A DNA stretch of 64,000 nucleotides from Sebastes aleutianus (GCA_916700875.1 CAKAKS010000001.1:15231000-15294999); one strand, 5' to 3'; shown: positions 33,507 through 46,006, counted from the stretch's first letter. Notes: generated from the sequence alone by a model not told the origin. A program made the numbers and translations.

Positions 33507-35915
33507 ATGTCGACAGCACATCTGTTTCCGAAAACATGTTTGATAATGGATCAGCGAACGAACTTAAAATGGTGGCTGCGCTTTTTCTTGTTTTGCCTCC
33601 TTTTTGGCGTTTCGTTTGGAGAGGTCCGTTACGTTCTTCCAGAGGAGATGCAGCGGGGCTCGGTTATCGGGAATGTTGCGCGGGATCTGGGGCTGACAGC
33701 GACGGAGCTCGGTGCTCGTCGAGCCCGTGTTGTTGCTGAAGGAACCCGCCAGCTGTGTGAACTGGACACTGCGTCAGGCAATCTTTTGATCAGCCAGCGG
33801 ATAGACCGAGAGGAGCTCTGCGCGCAAGCCAGTGTCTGCATCCTACAGTACCAGCTCTTGCTCGAAGATCCCCTTCAAGCTTACAGCTTAGTGTTGGACA
33901 TTGCAGATATAAATGACAACAGCCCAGTGTTCGCTGCAGGAGAGATACAACTAGATTTAGTCGAGTCCACAGTTCTGGGGAGGCGCTTTCCCTTGGAGAG
34001 CGCGCATGACCCCGATCTGGGAACCAACTCAGTCCGTGAATATAAACTGAGCCCGAATGAACATTTTGCACTGGAAATTGGTACCCAAATAAACGGCAAC
34101 GCCTATCCAGAACTAGTTCTTAAAAAGGCCTTGGACCGGGAGGCACAAGCTGAACATGTACTGAAAATCAATGGAATCGACGGGGGAAATCCAGTCAGAT
34201 CAGGAACTGCATCTATTCATATCCGTGTTTTGGACGCCAATGACAATGTCCCAGTTTTTAGCCAACGAGTCTACAAGGCCTCTGTGCCAGAGAACTCTGC
34301 CATAGGGACTGTCATAGCAACACTGAATGCCACAGACCCAGATGAGGGTATTTATGGAGAGATAACATACTCTTTCAGTTACATGTCAGACAAGATGGGT
34401 GGAGTTATTGAAATCAACCCTCAGAGTGGAGAAGTTCGGCTGGCAGGTGTCATTGACTATGAAGAGGCCAGTACGCACGAGCTGGATGTCCAGGCTAAAG
34501 ATGGGGGCGGCCAGGCGTCTCACTGTAAACTTATAATTGACGTCACTGACGTAAATGACAATAAACCAATAATAGAAATAAAGTCAGCCTCTGCTAACGT
34601 GGCTGAGGACTCCAAACCAGGAACTATGGTCGCTCTGATTAATATCTATGACCTGGACACAGGAAGCAGTGGGCGCGTCGAGTGCACAATCCCAGACAAT
34701 GTTCCATTTAAGTTTGTATCAGAGGTGAAAAACTATTACATGTTAGTGACTGACGGGATGCTAGATAGAGAGCTTCAACCCGAGTATAACATCACAGTCA
34801 CTGCCACCGATGCTGGGTCCCCCTCACTCTCCAGTGTAAAAGTTCTAACAATCGTGGTCAAGGATATAAACGACAACCCTCCGACTTTTACGCAGAGCGA
34901 GTACAATGCCAACATCTTGGAGAACCAACCCGTTGGCACGTTTGTGATGAATGTGAAAGCAGAGGACACTGACGATGGATCTAACGCTAAAATACTGTAC
35001 CAAATATCTGATATGTCCAACTTCCTCACCATCAACTCAGACACTGGCGAGCTCTTCACATCTCGCCTCTTTGACTACGAACAGTCTGTTCACTTCCAAA
35101 TTAAGGTGACAGCTCGAGATGGAGGCGACCCTCCACTCTCCACCACCTGCACTGTTAACGCGTTTATTAAGGACCAAAATGACAATGCACCCATTGTCCT
35201 GTATCCCGTCCAAACCACCGGGTTCATTGCTGAGGACATGGTGCCATATGAAGCGCCCAGAGGTTACCTGGTTACTAAGGTGGTAGCTGTGGACGCCGAC
35301 TCTGGCCACAACGCCTGGCTCTCCTACAGAATAATCAGAGCAACGCAGCCTAACCTGTTCGTGGTCGGTCTGCATACGGGAGAAATCAGAACAGTGCGAG
35401 CATTCATGGAGGACGATGAACCGAAACAAACTGTTGTCGTTTCAGTGACAGATAACGGGCCTGAATCTCTCTCAGCCACCGCTACGGTCAGCGTGGTGAT
35501 TGGAGACGGGCTGCCGGTTTTGAACGAGCTCTTTGAGTTTACAGATGAGTCACAGGACAGCGATAACTTAACCTTCTATTTGATCATCGCCCTGATATCC
35601 GTGTCCTCTCTGTTCATCCTTTTAATCATTGGAGTGTTTTATTTTAAGCTCTGCAGGCGTAGTTATGTTTACCGTTCAACCACCGCTAGTCTCCCTGTGT
35701 TCCCCACCACCTACTACCCGCCTAGTTTCACAGATATGAGCCGCTGTGGGACCCTGCTCAAAGATGAGCGCTACGACTCCTTCTTGACCACAGGCTCGTG
35801 GAGAGGCGATTTTCGTTTCGGCTCGAGCACAGACACCGACACACTGAAGCAAAGAAGCGCAGCCTATCAAAAAAACACGCTCAGGCGCACGAGTGCAGAC
35901 AGAGCTAGTTTAAAG
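33507..35915 (+). CDS. pcdhg: V7: diverged single clustered protocadherin variable exon
   Basis: Complete variable exon of 803 codons. The first ATG at 33507 is used; an in-frame ATG at 33546 would leave a shorter, standard signal peptide before EVRYVLPEEM. C-X5-C loop CAQASVC is at 105-111; EC linkers read DINDNSP, DANDNVP, DVNDNKP, DINDNPP and DQNDNAP. EC6 has the family's SGHNAWLSY motif. Membrane helix is about 690-713. The tail has YYPPSFTDMSRCGTLL and FLTTGSWRGDFRFGSS, related to both arrays, then a unique basic end with TLRRTSADRASLK before the donor AAG|GTGAGG (phase 0). It is not homogenised with either array at any part, and its codon use is more GC-rich. Single-copy, C-type-like behaviour is suggested, but the tail does not match the mammalian alphaC2 or gammaC5 tails that I know. 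Confidence 0.93.
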
Positions 35916-37766
35916 GTGAGGGCAGGTGTACCTCATCCTTGTTACGTAATCAAATGAGAGTCGGCCATACCATATTGTAAATATGTTGTAAAATAATCCA
36001 TGTGCGGTGAATACAATTTTGACCCCCTCGACTGCAAAAATATGTTAGAATTGTATTTGTGCGTGAATATATTGTTAAATATAATGTTTTTGGAGTTTAT
36101 AACCTCAATCTCATCCCACCCACGACCTGACCATAAGCCATGAATATATAGATGGTAATCTTTACCCAATTGTAGATAGTGTATTTTATGGAATATTTTC
36201 GAAAAGTAGTTTCATAGTAGCATCACCAGTCATTCTTCTATTTACATCTGTTTTGTTTGTGATTGTTTTTATCAAAGAAAACGTTTGCAGCAGTTTGTTG
36301 TAACTTTAGTCAGACTTGTTTTGTTTGCCTGCTTTTAATTATTCTACTCTGTCACTACTTAGTAGCCTCTCTCTCTATCTCTCTCTTTTTTTAAATGCAT
36401 GGTAGACCTTTTTGACTCTATTTATCACTGTACTTTCTGACCTTGTGAGAGCAAAACAGTTGATGAACTGTAGTCCTAGCTTTTAATATTTCTGCTTTGT
36501 CCGTGGTATATTTGTCTTTGCCACTGTTCATTTATTGGTGTAAAACAGCCTTCACACTTATTTATTGTCCATTTTTGGACTTGGAATACACTGCAGCCAA
36601 GTTTTGATAATGCCATGTTATCTTTTCACAAAATAACACATGACTTGTTGTGTGACAGAGACATAATACAATATTTGCACTATGCCATGCATTGAACAAT
36701 CAATATGTAAACTGACTATGAGTGTATACTGATGAAAAATAAACTTGAAGAGAAGATTGTGTTTTACTTCTCCATTTGCCTAATAATGAGCTTTTGCACA
36801 GAATTTAAAGGAATGAAGGAAATTTATATGGGAAACCAAAACTGATGGTCATCGTAACAGAAATCCATGGCAATTGTAATTAACAAGAAAAATAAAACTT
36901 GCATACTGACAAATAATTACATGCATGTCTTTGTAGTACAACATGCCTCCCCTCAGGTTTGAGCAACAAGCATTTTACGCTAAAATTAACCTCATCTCTA
37001 CTTTACTTCTCCTCATTGCCCTCAAATGTGGACAGTGTTATGTAAGTTGTAGTGCACTTAGAAGTCATAAACAATTAATGCAAAACAATATGTGTAGAAA
37101 ATTGCAGACTGCTTTTTCTAACCATTATTTTTTAATTCTCAAGCATTCATTATATTGTACAATGTGATTTTTTTTTTTTGCATTTGAATCTGTAGACATG
37201 CATCTCATTAAGTAAGTAAGTAAGTAATTAAGTTGTGTAATGCTTCAATGCCAACACTATTAAAACAGTGCTTGATGCTGGGAAATACCTATGACAATGA
37301 AAGGATGATTCTTCTTAAAAGTTTTGCTATTCCATAAAATATCAATCTGAGCACTTACACATTGCTGCCACTACTGCTAATAATAATAAAACATAATACA
37401 TAATATAATAAACATAATAAACATAAATATAATAAAACATTGAAAGATAGTAAAAGTGGTACTTTTCTTTCTTTCTTTCTTTTTTTCTTTCCCATGTGTT
37501 TTTTTTTTTTTTTTAGATCAACTCTGAATTAGGGCCTCTTTAGCATCAAGACATAGTTACACACAAGGTTTCTGATATAAAACAGTACAAAACTAAATAG
37601 AAAACAGGGATACAAAAGCAAAGCAGTTAAAGTCACAAACAGCAGAAACCAACATGTTTTTATATGTATGAAAGTTGAAAGATGTTGTAGTTTGGAGCTG
37701 CACTCAGATCAGTAGTTAGACTCTTATACAACGGTTTAATAGTGAAGTGTGTTTCTGTGCCACATA

Positions 37767-37834
37767 GTGTATGTGTGTATGTGTGTCTGTGTGTGTGTGT
37801 GTCTGTGTGTGTGTGTGTGTGTGTGTGTTTGTGT
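37767..37834. repeat. TG-rich microsatellite
   Basis: TG repeat with TATG and TCTG interruptions, about 68 bp. Confidence 0.93.
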
Positions 37835-38860
37835 TCTGGCTTCTACTTACTGTGTCATATGAAGCAGAGGTTTTATCATCAAAATAATTCATGTGTGTTC
37901 CTGTTCGTGTTACAGCTGCAGGCTCATTTGTGCTCCTAATTCCAGCCATGGAAGGAGAGGGAAAAAACAAGCAGTGCTTCATATTTGTTTATTTTTATTA
38001 TCTGGGTCACAACAACACTGTTTAAGCAGTGTGATTGACAGTATTGTGGAATGATAGAAAAAATGTCGATTTAACAGCATGGCTGATTTTAATTAACACA
38101 AGCATCACAGAGTTTTCAGTGCTTTTTTTTTTTAATACTGACAGTAGTTTTGTTTTATAGAAACATCCTGCACAGAATAAAGGATGAAATGTTGGAGAAT
38201 TGCTGAGGCATTTTGTATGTAAATCTAGGAGTGAGGATTTTTATAGCAACATCTTTAAGCTGCACTTCTTTATTTGTTTATAGCACAGAATCAATATGTC
38301 TCCAGATTATCCTTTTCTCATCACTTTATTAAATTTGATGTTGTCACCAAAGTAGATGATTATTGCATTGCGCTTTAGTTGTAATATGATAAAATGTGAT
38401 TTCACAGGTGCTGATAATTAATTTAAGACGCTGTTTTATATAATAACATCACAGGATAAGGGCTGGTAAGTTAGGCTGGTCAAGTAATAACGGAAGCTTA
38501 GTGTAAATGTTCAGAAATAGACTAACTTTAAGCCTTAAAAGTTATTTAAAATCATATACAACCCTGTGTTAAATTAAAGGAGAGAGCTGTCTTTGCATGC
38601 CAGCATTTACATCTAAGGTACCTGCTGCCAAATGACAGTCAAAGTTACCTTCTGAAGACTCAATTTAAAACGGAAAAAAGGCTCTATTTTTAGTATGCTA
38701 ACAATATTCTGGAGTGAGCAGAACAGAGCTGAGCAGGTTGAAGCTTAAGCTTTGTTGACAATGTCTGATTTTTATTTACCAAAAATGTGGTTAAGTAAGT
38801 GAGTCAAGAAAAAGACAATTTTATGCAACTGATGAACATCTATCTGGAGTCAGATCATTT

Positions 38861-39430
38861 CAGAATCAGGTTTATTTTGCCAAGTATATACATACAATGA
38901 ATTTGACTCTGTTTTTTATGCAGCTCTCTCAATGTACTTACACAGAATAGAAATAACAGAGTAAAGAATACAATAATAAAAATGGAATAAAAATCAAGTG
39001 TCTATAATACAAGTCAAGTGTTCGGGAGTTGTAAACAATACAAATAGTGCAAATAAATAAATACTGGATTGAAACACGTGGACGAGATGATTATGTACAG
39101 CATGTACATGTGGATATGTCCAAATAGTGTATGTACACTGAGTAGGATTTATATTTACAGTGACATATGTACATATTATAATTTGTACATAAAGTGACAG
39201 ATGATATGTACATATTACAGAAAATTGTGCATTAAAGATTGTAAACTATAATCTAAAAATGTGCATTACAGACTGTAATAATTGTAGTCTATAAGAGCAG
39301 CAGTGGATGTTTGGTGTTACAGGGTAACTGACAGTGTATGACTGATTAAGTGTTCATCGAAATGATGACCTGAAGGAAGAAACTGTTCCTGTGTCTTGTT
39401 GTTTTGGCATAAATTGTTTGCATTTGTTAG
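38861..39430. repeat. Fish interspersed repeat
   Basis: Begins CAGAATCAGGTTTATTTTGC, continues with AATTTGACTCTG and CAATGTACTTACACAGAATA, then a run of TGTACAT-rich sequence, and ends near GATGACCTGAAGGAAGAAAC with TGTTCCTGTGTCTTG. I recognise these words from a widespread teleost repeat. Class and ends would need a repeat library. Confidence 0.6.
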
Positions 39431-40386
39431 ATCTACACCATAGTTTGAGTGTATCTTGCTTAAAGCAGCCCAAGCATCAGCAGAGTGTCTGATATGTCAC
39501 AAGGTCAAACCATTAGTCATTGTTTCACTGTGGAGTTGTATATAATGCATATTAATGTAAAAGAATGTGACAAGATCTGATTTGTTTTTTCAGATTCACA
39601 CTAACTTTTCTTTTTTTCTCTCTCCTTTCTTTTCTCGGTGTGCTCCTTGAATAAAACATCAATTTCGAATCCAGCAGGTAAGCTGATCTTCATTTTCCTT
39701 TCTCTTTAAATCTCACACAGATCTCCGTTATGCTGGTATCACAGCCTCATCAACACCACACTCCCACAATCAATATGAAACATCGCTGACCCAGAATGAG
39801 TTTCCATCCATTCCCCATGTCTTTCTTTCTCTCTCTCTTCCTCTGTATCTATTTTCACTACACACACACACACACACTCTCTCTGTTGAAACCACATAGA
39901 AAAACTAACATCATGAATGTTTGTTAGACACGTATCTTTCCAAATGCTGCTTTGATAGCCATTTTCATACAGGACTGACATTTTTGCCAGCAGTCTTGTA
40001 ACACAGGCAGCTGCATTGCTCTTATTTTTGTGTGCTGTGTGATTCCACCCGAGATTTAAACTGCATGAATATTAATCATCCTGCTGTGCAGTCATTGCCT
40101 GAATAATGCACAATCACGATGTGTGCAGAATGTTTTGCTCTGCGGCAGTACAGTGTATGCTAATATTGTGTGTGAACAGGCGCTATCGTGACCTACTAAA
40201 AAAATAGCCCTTCCTATGTGAAAACATCATTGTAGCTACATAGAGAAGACATACACTGCTGTGGAATTTGTCAGTATTCGTTCATGCTTGTGGATCAGTG
40301 TTGCAGTGGTTGCATACTAGATGAGAAAGCCACTGCTCAAATGTAGGTCACTGGATTTATCAGTCAGAGTGGATCAGGAGAATGAT

Positions 40387-40449
40387 TATCTATCCATCTA
40401 TCTATCTATCTATCCATCCCTCCATCCCTCCATCCCTCCATCCTTCCAT
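40387..40449. repeat. ATCT/ATCC tetranucleotide microsatellite
   Basis: About 63 bp of (TATC)n passing into (CATCCCTC)n. Confidence 0.93.
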
Positions 40450-41018
40450 AGACAACTTTGCACCCTTTTACTCTGTGTATGTTCATAATTTGTTCTTGGC
40501 ATTGTTTTCTTTTCTTTTTTTAAGCTTCCTCTCTTACATTTGAGATTATTGCAGCTGTGCATTTTAAAAGGACTTGCTGGAAAGTTGTGTGATAACTTGG
40601 AACCACTTTCCAACATGATGCACACTATTCCCAGACTGACCCACTTGTATTTTAGTCAATTCATACTGTACCTAAACATGGTGACAATGGCCAGTTCTCC
40701 AGATACTGAGAAAATATAAAAATGTTTTGCCATTTTAAACAGACTTATTATTTTTCACTTAATTTTGATGTTGTACATCCGTCAACATTAAAGGTTAGGC
40801 AGGAATTCACTAGAGATTATACAGACCATACAGTGCATTGGTCCCCACATACTGATGATGGTGTTGTTTTTACTGAGTCACTGTTGGTGGTGCTGTTGCC
40901 TAAGCAGACTCTGGTTTGTCTCATATCACCCAGATCACAAATCACCAGTCCTCGAAGTAAATGGGCGATGTTTATGTGCATTCATTCACTAAGACTCTAG
41001 TATGGATGGTGGCATCGT

Positions 41019-41498
41019 GTGGATTTGACTGAGGTATACGGTCCATATTGTAAGCGAGATACAAGGCTTCTCTCTCCCTATACGGATAACTGTGTCATTT
41101 TGGATCTGATATTCCGAAGAGCAAAGGCACCTCTTCGGATTGGAGAGTCTCCATTTTGCTTTTCTGCCTTGTTGGCTCTGGCCGTAGTCTCCTTCCTCTT
41201 CATCACGTGTTTAGTGGTTATTATATCAGTGAAGATCTACAGGTGGAGACAGTCTTGCGTCCTGTATCACTCCAGTCTCCCTGTGATTCCATATTATCCA
41301 CCACATTACTCAGACACTTTGTGGACATGCACTCTTCAACAACTACAACTGTACAACTACATGGTATGCAGGACGACTGACTCCAGAAAGAGTGACGTCT
41401 AGTATATGCAACTGATGAGTCAAAGTTTGGTTAGTGGGGATGACGCTCGAACAGAAAGTCTGCAGAATGGAGAGCAGTCATCTCACATGTCTACTCTG
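41019..41498 (+). pseudogene. Decayed variable exon: membrane helix and tail only
   Basis: From about 41157 it reads LALAVVSFLFITCLVVIISV, KIYRWRQSCVLYHSSLPVIP and YYPPHYSDTL, clearly the helix and tail of array 2. Cadherin repeats are gone: the sequence before is unrelated. Decay shows as TLGTGTLQHV changed to TLWTCTLQQL, and a TAG at 41400-41402 right after SRKSDV. Past the stop the same frame stays open for 32 more codons (MSQSLVSGDDARTESLQNGE and on) to CTG|GTAAGT at 41498, a perfect donor in the same phase 0 as live exons. That end is unlike any live tail in the window. No promoter element was found upstream. Confidence 0.85.
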
Positions 41499-41685
41499 GT
41501 AAGTTGGTCTGTGGGACTTTATGCAAATCATATCAGCTCCTACATCTGTGAGCATTATGACATGTTGATAGAAGGTTCACTTCATTTGTTTGTACTGATA
41601 CAACTAATTGTTGCTGGAGTAGTGAACATATAAAACCTGTGTTGCTGGGTGTGATTTATGGACGGATGGTCCATTCTGCAGCTCT

Positions 41686-41706
41686 ATCGCTGTCCAAGGT
41701 GCTGAA
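41686..41706 (-). promoter_or_regulatory. RE1/NRSE-like element downstream of the relic exon
   Basis: Minus strand reads TTCAGCACCTTGGACAGCG then AT, 17 of 21 to consensus with both half-sites intact. It is 188 bp past the relic's donor, the strand and spacing seen in array 1. Confidence 0.65.
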
Positions 41707-42029
41707 GTGCTGCTTTGCACTGATAAGACTCTTGTTATTTGAGGACATTGCACTGATTTGACTTTGAAGACAGCCTGGTTGAATTTAATTCCACACTTCA
41801 GTAACTAGGCCTGATAATAATAACCATAATCTCAATATTATTCATAATAATGTTAATAATAATCCTAATAATAATAAATCTAGTGTTATTTAGTTAATCT
41901 GAAGCATTTCAGTATGTTAGTGGTTGGTAAACTGTATTTTTACTACTGCTACCTTGCTAGCTAGTGTATTTTGAATGCACAGTTCACAAGACTGTCTTTA
42001 TTTGTATTCAATTTCTTTATGTACACAAT

Positions 42030-42112
42030 TTAATTCAATTCAATTTATTTTTATATAGCGTCAAATCATAACAAGTTATCTCGAGACGCTTTTCATATTG
42101 AGCAGGTCTCTA
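42030..42112. repeat. Short fish interspersed repeat fragment
   Basis: AATTCAATTTATTTTTATAT then AGCGTCAAATCATAACAAG, TTATCTCGAGACGCTTTTC and GAGCAGGTCT. These words recur in many percomorph genomes in my knowledge; the element's class is uncertain. Confidence 0.55.
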
Positions 42113-42420
42113 TATACACACACAAAGATTTAGTTTTGTTTATCTTTTATAGAGACAACTGCACCGTTGAGGGGTTGTCTTACATATTTATCATTTTGCC
42201 CACAGAAAAAGGAGCTTTTATTTGTTGTTATGTAGATGTTTCCTGGCAAGAGAGACCTTTTCTTTATATTGATTCCGTTTTTTCCTCTTTTCATGAAGAC
42301 AAATAACATACCTGGCATTAAATTGAGTAATCATTAACGTGTTTTTTTATTTCCAAATATACCATTACTATATGGTGAATATCATCCGAAATGTCTGGTC
42401 ATACGAGTTTCATATTTTAG

Positions 42421-42450
42421 CCTCTAAGTGACGCTGTTGTCTGGTAGATC
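42421..42450 (+). promoter_or_regulatory. Pcdh promoter conserved element (CSE) of V8
   Basis: CCTCTAAGTGACGCTGTTGT with CGCT core at 42432-42435, about 237 bp upstream of the V8 ATG. It is related to, but more diverged than, the V9-V11 element. Confidence 0.75.
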
Positions 42451-42668
42451 AAGTCTACAGTGCAGTGTGAGGCAGTGCTTTCCCCTCCCCTGTCACTGCG
42501 TTATACAAGAGGAGATGATCTGTGTTTCATACGAGCTGGGGCTCATCGGGGAAACAATTGATTTACATTTCTAACGCTAGTTTAAATGAACCTGGGATGT
42601 ACGCGTTTTCCTCAGTGAGTTGAAATCGTCATTCCGTTGTTCGGTTTGCTGTAAGACCCTGTTTTCAC

Positions 42669-45113
42669 ATGGCATTTAAAGAAAACCCTCGAGACGGAGG
42701 AGAAAGATGGCGATTGTTTGGACCATCGCGAGGGGCAGTGTATCTGTTTATTTTTCAGTTTATTTTTCTCCATCAAGCGAAGGCACAGATCCGATATTCA
42801 ATCCCAGAGGAGATGAAGAAAGGGTCCCTTGTTGGTAATGTCGCACAGGACCTCGGTTTGGATCTGAAGAGGCTCCGTTCTGGGCGGGCCCGTATCGTGA
42901 CCGGAGAAAACATCCAGTACACCGAGCTGAAGGCAGACAAAGGGACGCTGGTAGTGAATGAGAGAATAGACCGAGAGCAGCTGTGTGGAGACGTGACGCC
43001 GTGCAGCTTCACCTTTGAGATCTTATTGGAAAAACCAATGGAGTTGCACCCTGTGACCATAGAAGTACTGGACGTAAACGACAACGCTCCCACTTTCCAA
43101 AACAGTCACTTGAAATTTGAAATAAGCGAATCGGCTGTGCTTGGTTCCCGTTTTGTTTTAGAGAGTGCGGACGACGCTGATGTTGGGGAAAACGGTCTGC
43201 AGAATTACATTTTGACTCCGAACGACAATTTTGTTTTGAAACAACACGTTAATCCGGACGGCAGTAAATATGCTGAAATGGTGCTTCAGAAAGCCTTAGA
43301 CAGAGAAGAACAGCCACGCCTGTCTCTCAAGCTGTTGGCTGTGGACGGTGGAAATCCACAGAGGTCGGGTACAGTAAATATAGATGTCAATATTCTAGAT
43401 GCCAATGATAATGCTCCTGTGTTTAACCAGTCTGTGTATAAGGCCACGGTGGTTGAAAATGCACCAAAAGGCACACATATTGTTACTGTGAATGCAAGCG
43501 ACATCGATAGCGGTTCAAACGGAGTAGTAACGTATTCATTTTCTAAATCAAAAGCAGGGGTAGCAGACTTGTTCAACATAGACGAAGCTACTGGGAGAAT
43601 ATGTGTGGCAAAGGAAATAGATTTTGAAAAAGACAAAAAAATTGAGTTCCGAATTGAAGCTAAAGATCAAGGCGGCCTGACAGATTCTAGCAAAGTTGAA
43701 ATTGAGGTAATCGATGTAAATGATAATGCTCCGGTCATTAACGTCATGTCATTCACTAGTCCTGTGTCAGAAGACTCCCCTGCTGGTACCACTATTGGCA
43801 TAATTAATGTTAAAGATCTCGATTCGGGCGAAAACGGCCAAGTCAGATGCACGATCGAAGGCAATGTTCCTTTTAAAATTAAATCCAATGTGAGGAATTA
43901 TTATGCATTGATGACCGATGCTGCATTAGATCGTGAACATCTGTCAGAATGTAACATCACTGTTATTGCCTCAGACGCAGGGTCGCCCCCACTCTCAACT
44001 AAAAGAACCTTTTATCTTAAGGTCTCGGATGTGAACGATAATGCTCCTGTATTTCCACGAGGCTCTTATAGTGCATTCATCACAGAGAATAACTCTCCGG
44101 GTGTATCTGTACTAAGTGTTAATGCTAAAGACCCGGATGAAAACCAGAACGCCCGTGTTTCCTATATTTTGGAAGAATCTGAGATAGGCGGATCTCCAGT
44201 TTCTGGATATGTTTCTGTAAATGCAGAAAGCGGAGTGATACATGCAGTGCGCTCATTTGATTATGAGCAGATTAAACAGCTTTTATTCACTGTCAAAGCG
44301 CAGGATGGAGGTTCCCCTCCACTCAGTAGTAACGTGACTGTGAAATTAATGATCCAGGACCAGAACGACAACCCTCCTCAGGTCCTGTACCCAGTCCAGA
44401 CTGGTGGCTCTCTGGTGGCTGAAATGGTGCCTCGTTCAGCAGATGTGGGCTATCTGGTCACTAAAGTGGTGGCTGTTGATGTGGACTCTGGACAGAATGC
44501 CTGGCTGTCCTATAAACTGCAGAAAGCCACAGACAGGGCGCTGTTTGAAGTGGGCTTACAGAATGGAGAAATAAGAACTATCCGCCAAGTCACTGATAAA
44601 GATGCTGTGAAACAAAGACTGACTGTTGTAGTGGAGGACAACGGGCAGCCGTCTCGTTCAGCTACAGTCATTGTTAACGTGGCGGTGGCGGACAGCTTCC
44701 CTGAAGTGCTGTCTGAGTTCACTGACTTTACGCACGACAAGGAGTACAATGACAACCTGACTTTTTACTTAGTGCTGGCTCTGGCTGTAGTCTCCTTCCT
44801 CTTCATCACGTGTTTAGTGGTTATTATATCAGTGAAGATCTACAGGTGGAGACAGTCTCGCGTCCTGTACCACTCCAGTCTCCCTGTGATTCCATATTAT
44901 CCACCACGTTACTCAGACACTTTGGGGACAGGGACTCTCCAACACGTGTACAACTACGAGGTGTGCAGGACGACTGACTCCAGAAAGAGTGACTGTAAGT
45001 TCGGAGGAGCCGGTAGTCAGAACGTGCTGATAATGGACCCCAGTTCTACAGGGACGATGCAGCGGATACAGAGTGAGAAGAGCATCCTGGATGAACCAGA
45101 CTCTCCTCTAGAG
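42669..45113 (+). CDS. pcdhg: V8: clustered protocadherin variable exon, array 2 (first)
   Basis: Complete variable exon of 815 codons from a true ATG. Signal peptide 1-39 ends AKA before QIRYSIPEEM. EC1 has the C-X5-C loop CGDVTPC at 106-112 and ends at DVNDNAP. EC2-EC5 linkers follow the DxNDNxP pattern; EC6 has SGQNAWLSY. Membrane helix is about 700-722, followed by the tail YYPPRYSDTLGTGTL, TTDSRKSDCKF, NVLIMDPSSTGTMQ and SPLE before the donor GAG|GTCAGT. EC2 to EC5 are unlike the other array 2 exons in detail, with closest kinship to V12-V13 (TDSSKV, PLSTKRTF, FDYEQIKQLLF). From the end of EC5 it is nearly identical to all of V9-V13. Reading into the intron gives only VS and a stop. Confidence 0.95.
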
Positions 45114-45850
45114 GTCAGTTAAATATTTTAGCTTCGTCTGTGTGCCCCCTTTTGTTTTCTTTCTTTTTTTAGTTGCATTGATACAACCGTTGCACTTCAT
45201 GCAGTCATTTCAGCACCATGGAAAGCATCTCAGTTGGCATCGCCTGATAGAAATGCTGCTTTCTGTTTAAGTCTTCATAGATACAGCTTTGGTCATCATT
45301 GGCTCCTGAACTAATACCATACGAACTTTGTTATGTAATATAGTTATTACCTTGATGCGTTTTAGGGAAAATAGTGCTGCATTGATCATTTTCAAACTGC
45401 AGGTGTCTGTGTGCATTTTAGAGGCGAGTGCTTAACTTTCATTTCAGTCTTTATAAGACCTTGCAAACCATTCAATCATTGTATTGAGTCATTACTGTGA
45501 TTTTAGAGTGTACATTTGCCTATTTTCGATAAAAGCAACAGTTTTACATATTTTATTTTAAATCAATTGTTTGTTTTTTGTCTGTATGAAGGACTGCACT
45601 CTAGGCAAATTGTTTGAGAGTGAGATTTGATTTTCTGACATTTCTGTCAGTTCCTTTTGTTTTTTATTTTTAATCGTAATCTGGCATAATACAATATGTT
45701 GAGTTGAAATATATTTTAATTTACAAATATTTATTTAAATATTTTTATTAAAGGCATTCCAGTGGGATTTCCACACAAGGTAGAGAAGTGTTCAGTCTGT
45801 CTGCTTCAGAGCTTTAGTGTGGTAGGAGCCTTATTTGATGTTCAGCTTTT
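45114..45850. other. V8-V9 spacer
   Basis: About 740 bp, AT-rich, with an NRSE 96 bp past the donor. Homologous to the V9-V10 and V10-V11 spacers. No coding sequence. Confidence 0.8.
45209..45229 (+). promoter_or_regulatory. RE1/NRSE-like element downstream of V8
   Basis: TTCAGCACCATGGAAAGCAT and C, 17 of 21. The right half-site has GGAAAG where all others have GGACAG, so binding may be weaker. Confidence 0.55.
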
Positions 45851-45878
45851 GGACTCTAAGGGACGCTGTTGGTCAGTT
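45849..45878 (+). promoter_or_regulatory. Pcdh promoter conserved element (CSE) of V9
   Basis: TTGGACTCTAAGGGACGCTG then TTGGTCAG, CGCT core at 45864-45867, about 236 bp upstream of the V9 ATG. Confidence 0.8.
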
Positions 45879-45982
45879 AATATTTTCAGTGTTATGTCGT
45901 CATTCAGTCCATCCTCCAACTGACTGTACAGTGAAGAAGGCTCTCTGTGTTTAGTCGAGGTTTAAGACACGTAGGAGAGAAC

Positions 45983-46006
45983 ATGGTCTCACAGACTTGC
46001 ATGTAA
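45983..46006 (+). other. Short upstream ORF in V9 leader
   Basis: ATG then six codons and TAA (MVSQTCM), ending 97 bp before the V9 start. The same uORF is found before V10 (49617-49640) and V11 (53045-53068) with no coding change. It matters only if transcription starts upstream of it, which the promoter element at 45864 makes plausible. Confidence 0.5.

Larger units (their letters stand above)
35916..41018. other. Long spacer between V7 and the relic exon
   Basis: About 5.1 kb with no intact gene on either strand. It holds a poly(A) signal-like AATAAA at 36738-36743, a T/CT-rich stretch at about 37466-37514, a TG repeat, a fish interspersed repeat at 38861-39430, and a tetranucleotide repeat at 40387. 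No constant exon of alpha or gamma type was found, and no NRSE. Confidence 0.75.
41499..42418. other. Spacer between relic exon and V8
   Basis: Holds an NRSE-like element at 41686, AT-rich sequence with ATAATAA runs near 41810-41880, and a short fish repeat at 42030. No gene was seen. Confidence 0.75.

Noticed and set aside
39660..39680. CAG|GTAAGC donor-like site, considered as the end of another variable exon
   Set aside because: No cadherin, membrane or tail codons precede it in any frame; it lies in low-complexity T/CT-rich spacer.
35916..41018. Constant exons for array 1, which would make it a separate alpha-type cluster
   Set aside because: I searched by eye for the PNPDWR or PNTDWR type start and for a lysine-rich end and saw neither. 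The arrays probably share constant exons to the right of the window, but this cannot be shown here.
42030..42112. GACGCT inside the fish repeat as a promoter element
   Set aside because: Its flanks match the interspersed repeat and not either family of Pcdh promoter elements. The better element for V8 is at 42432.
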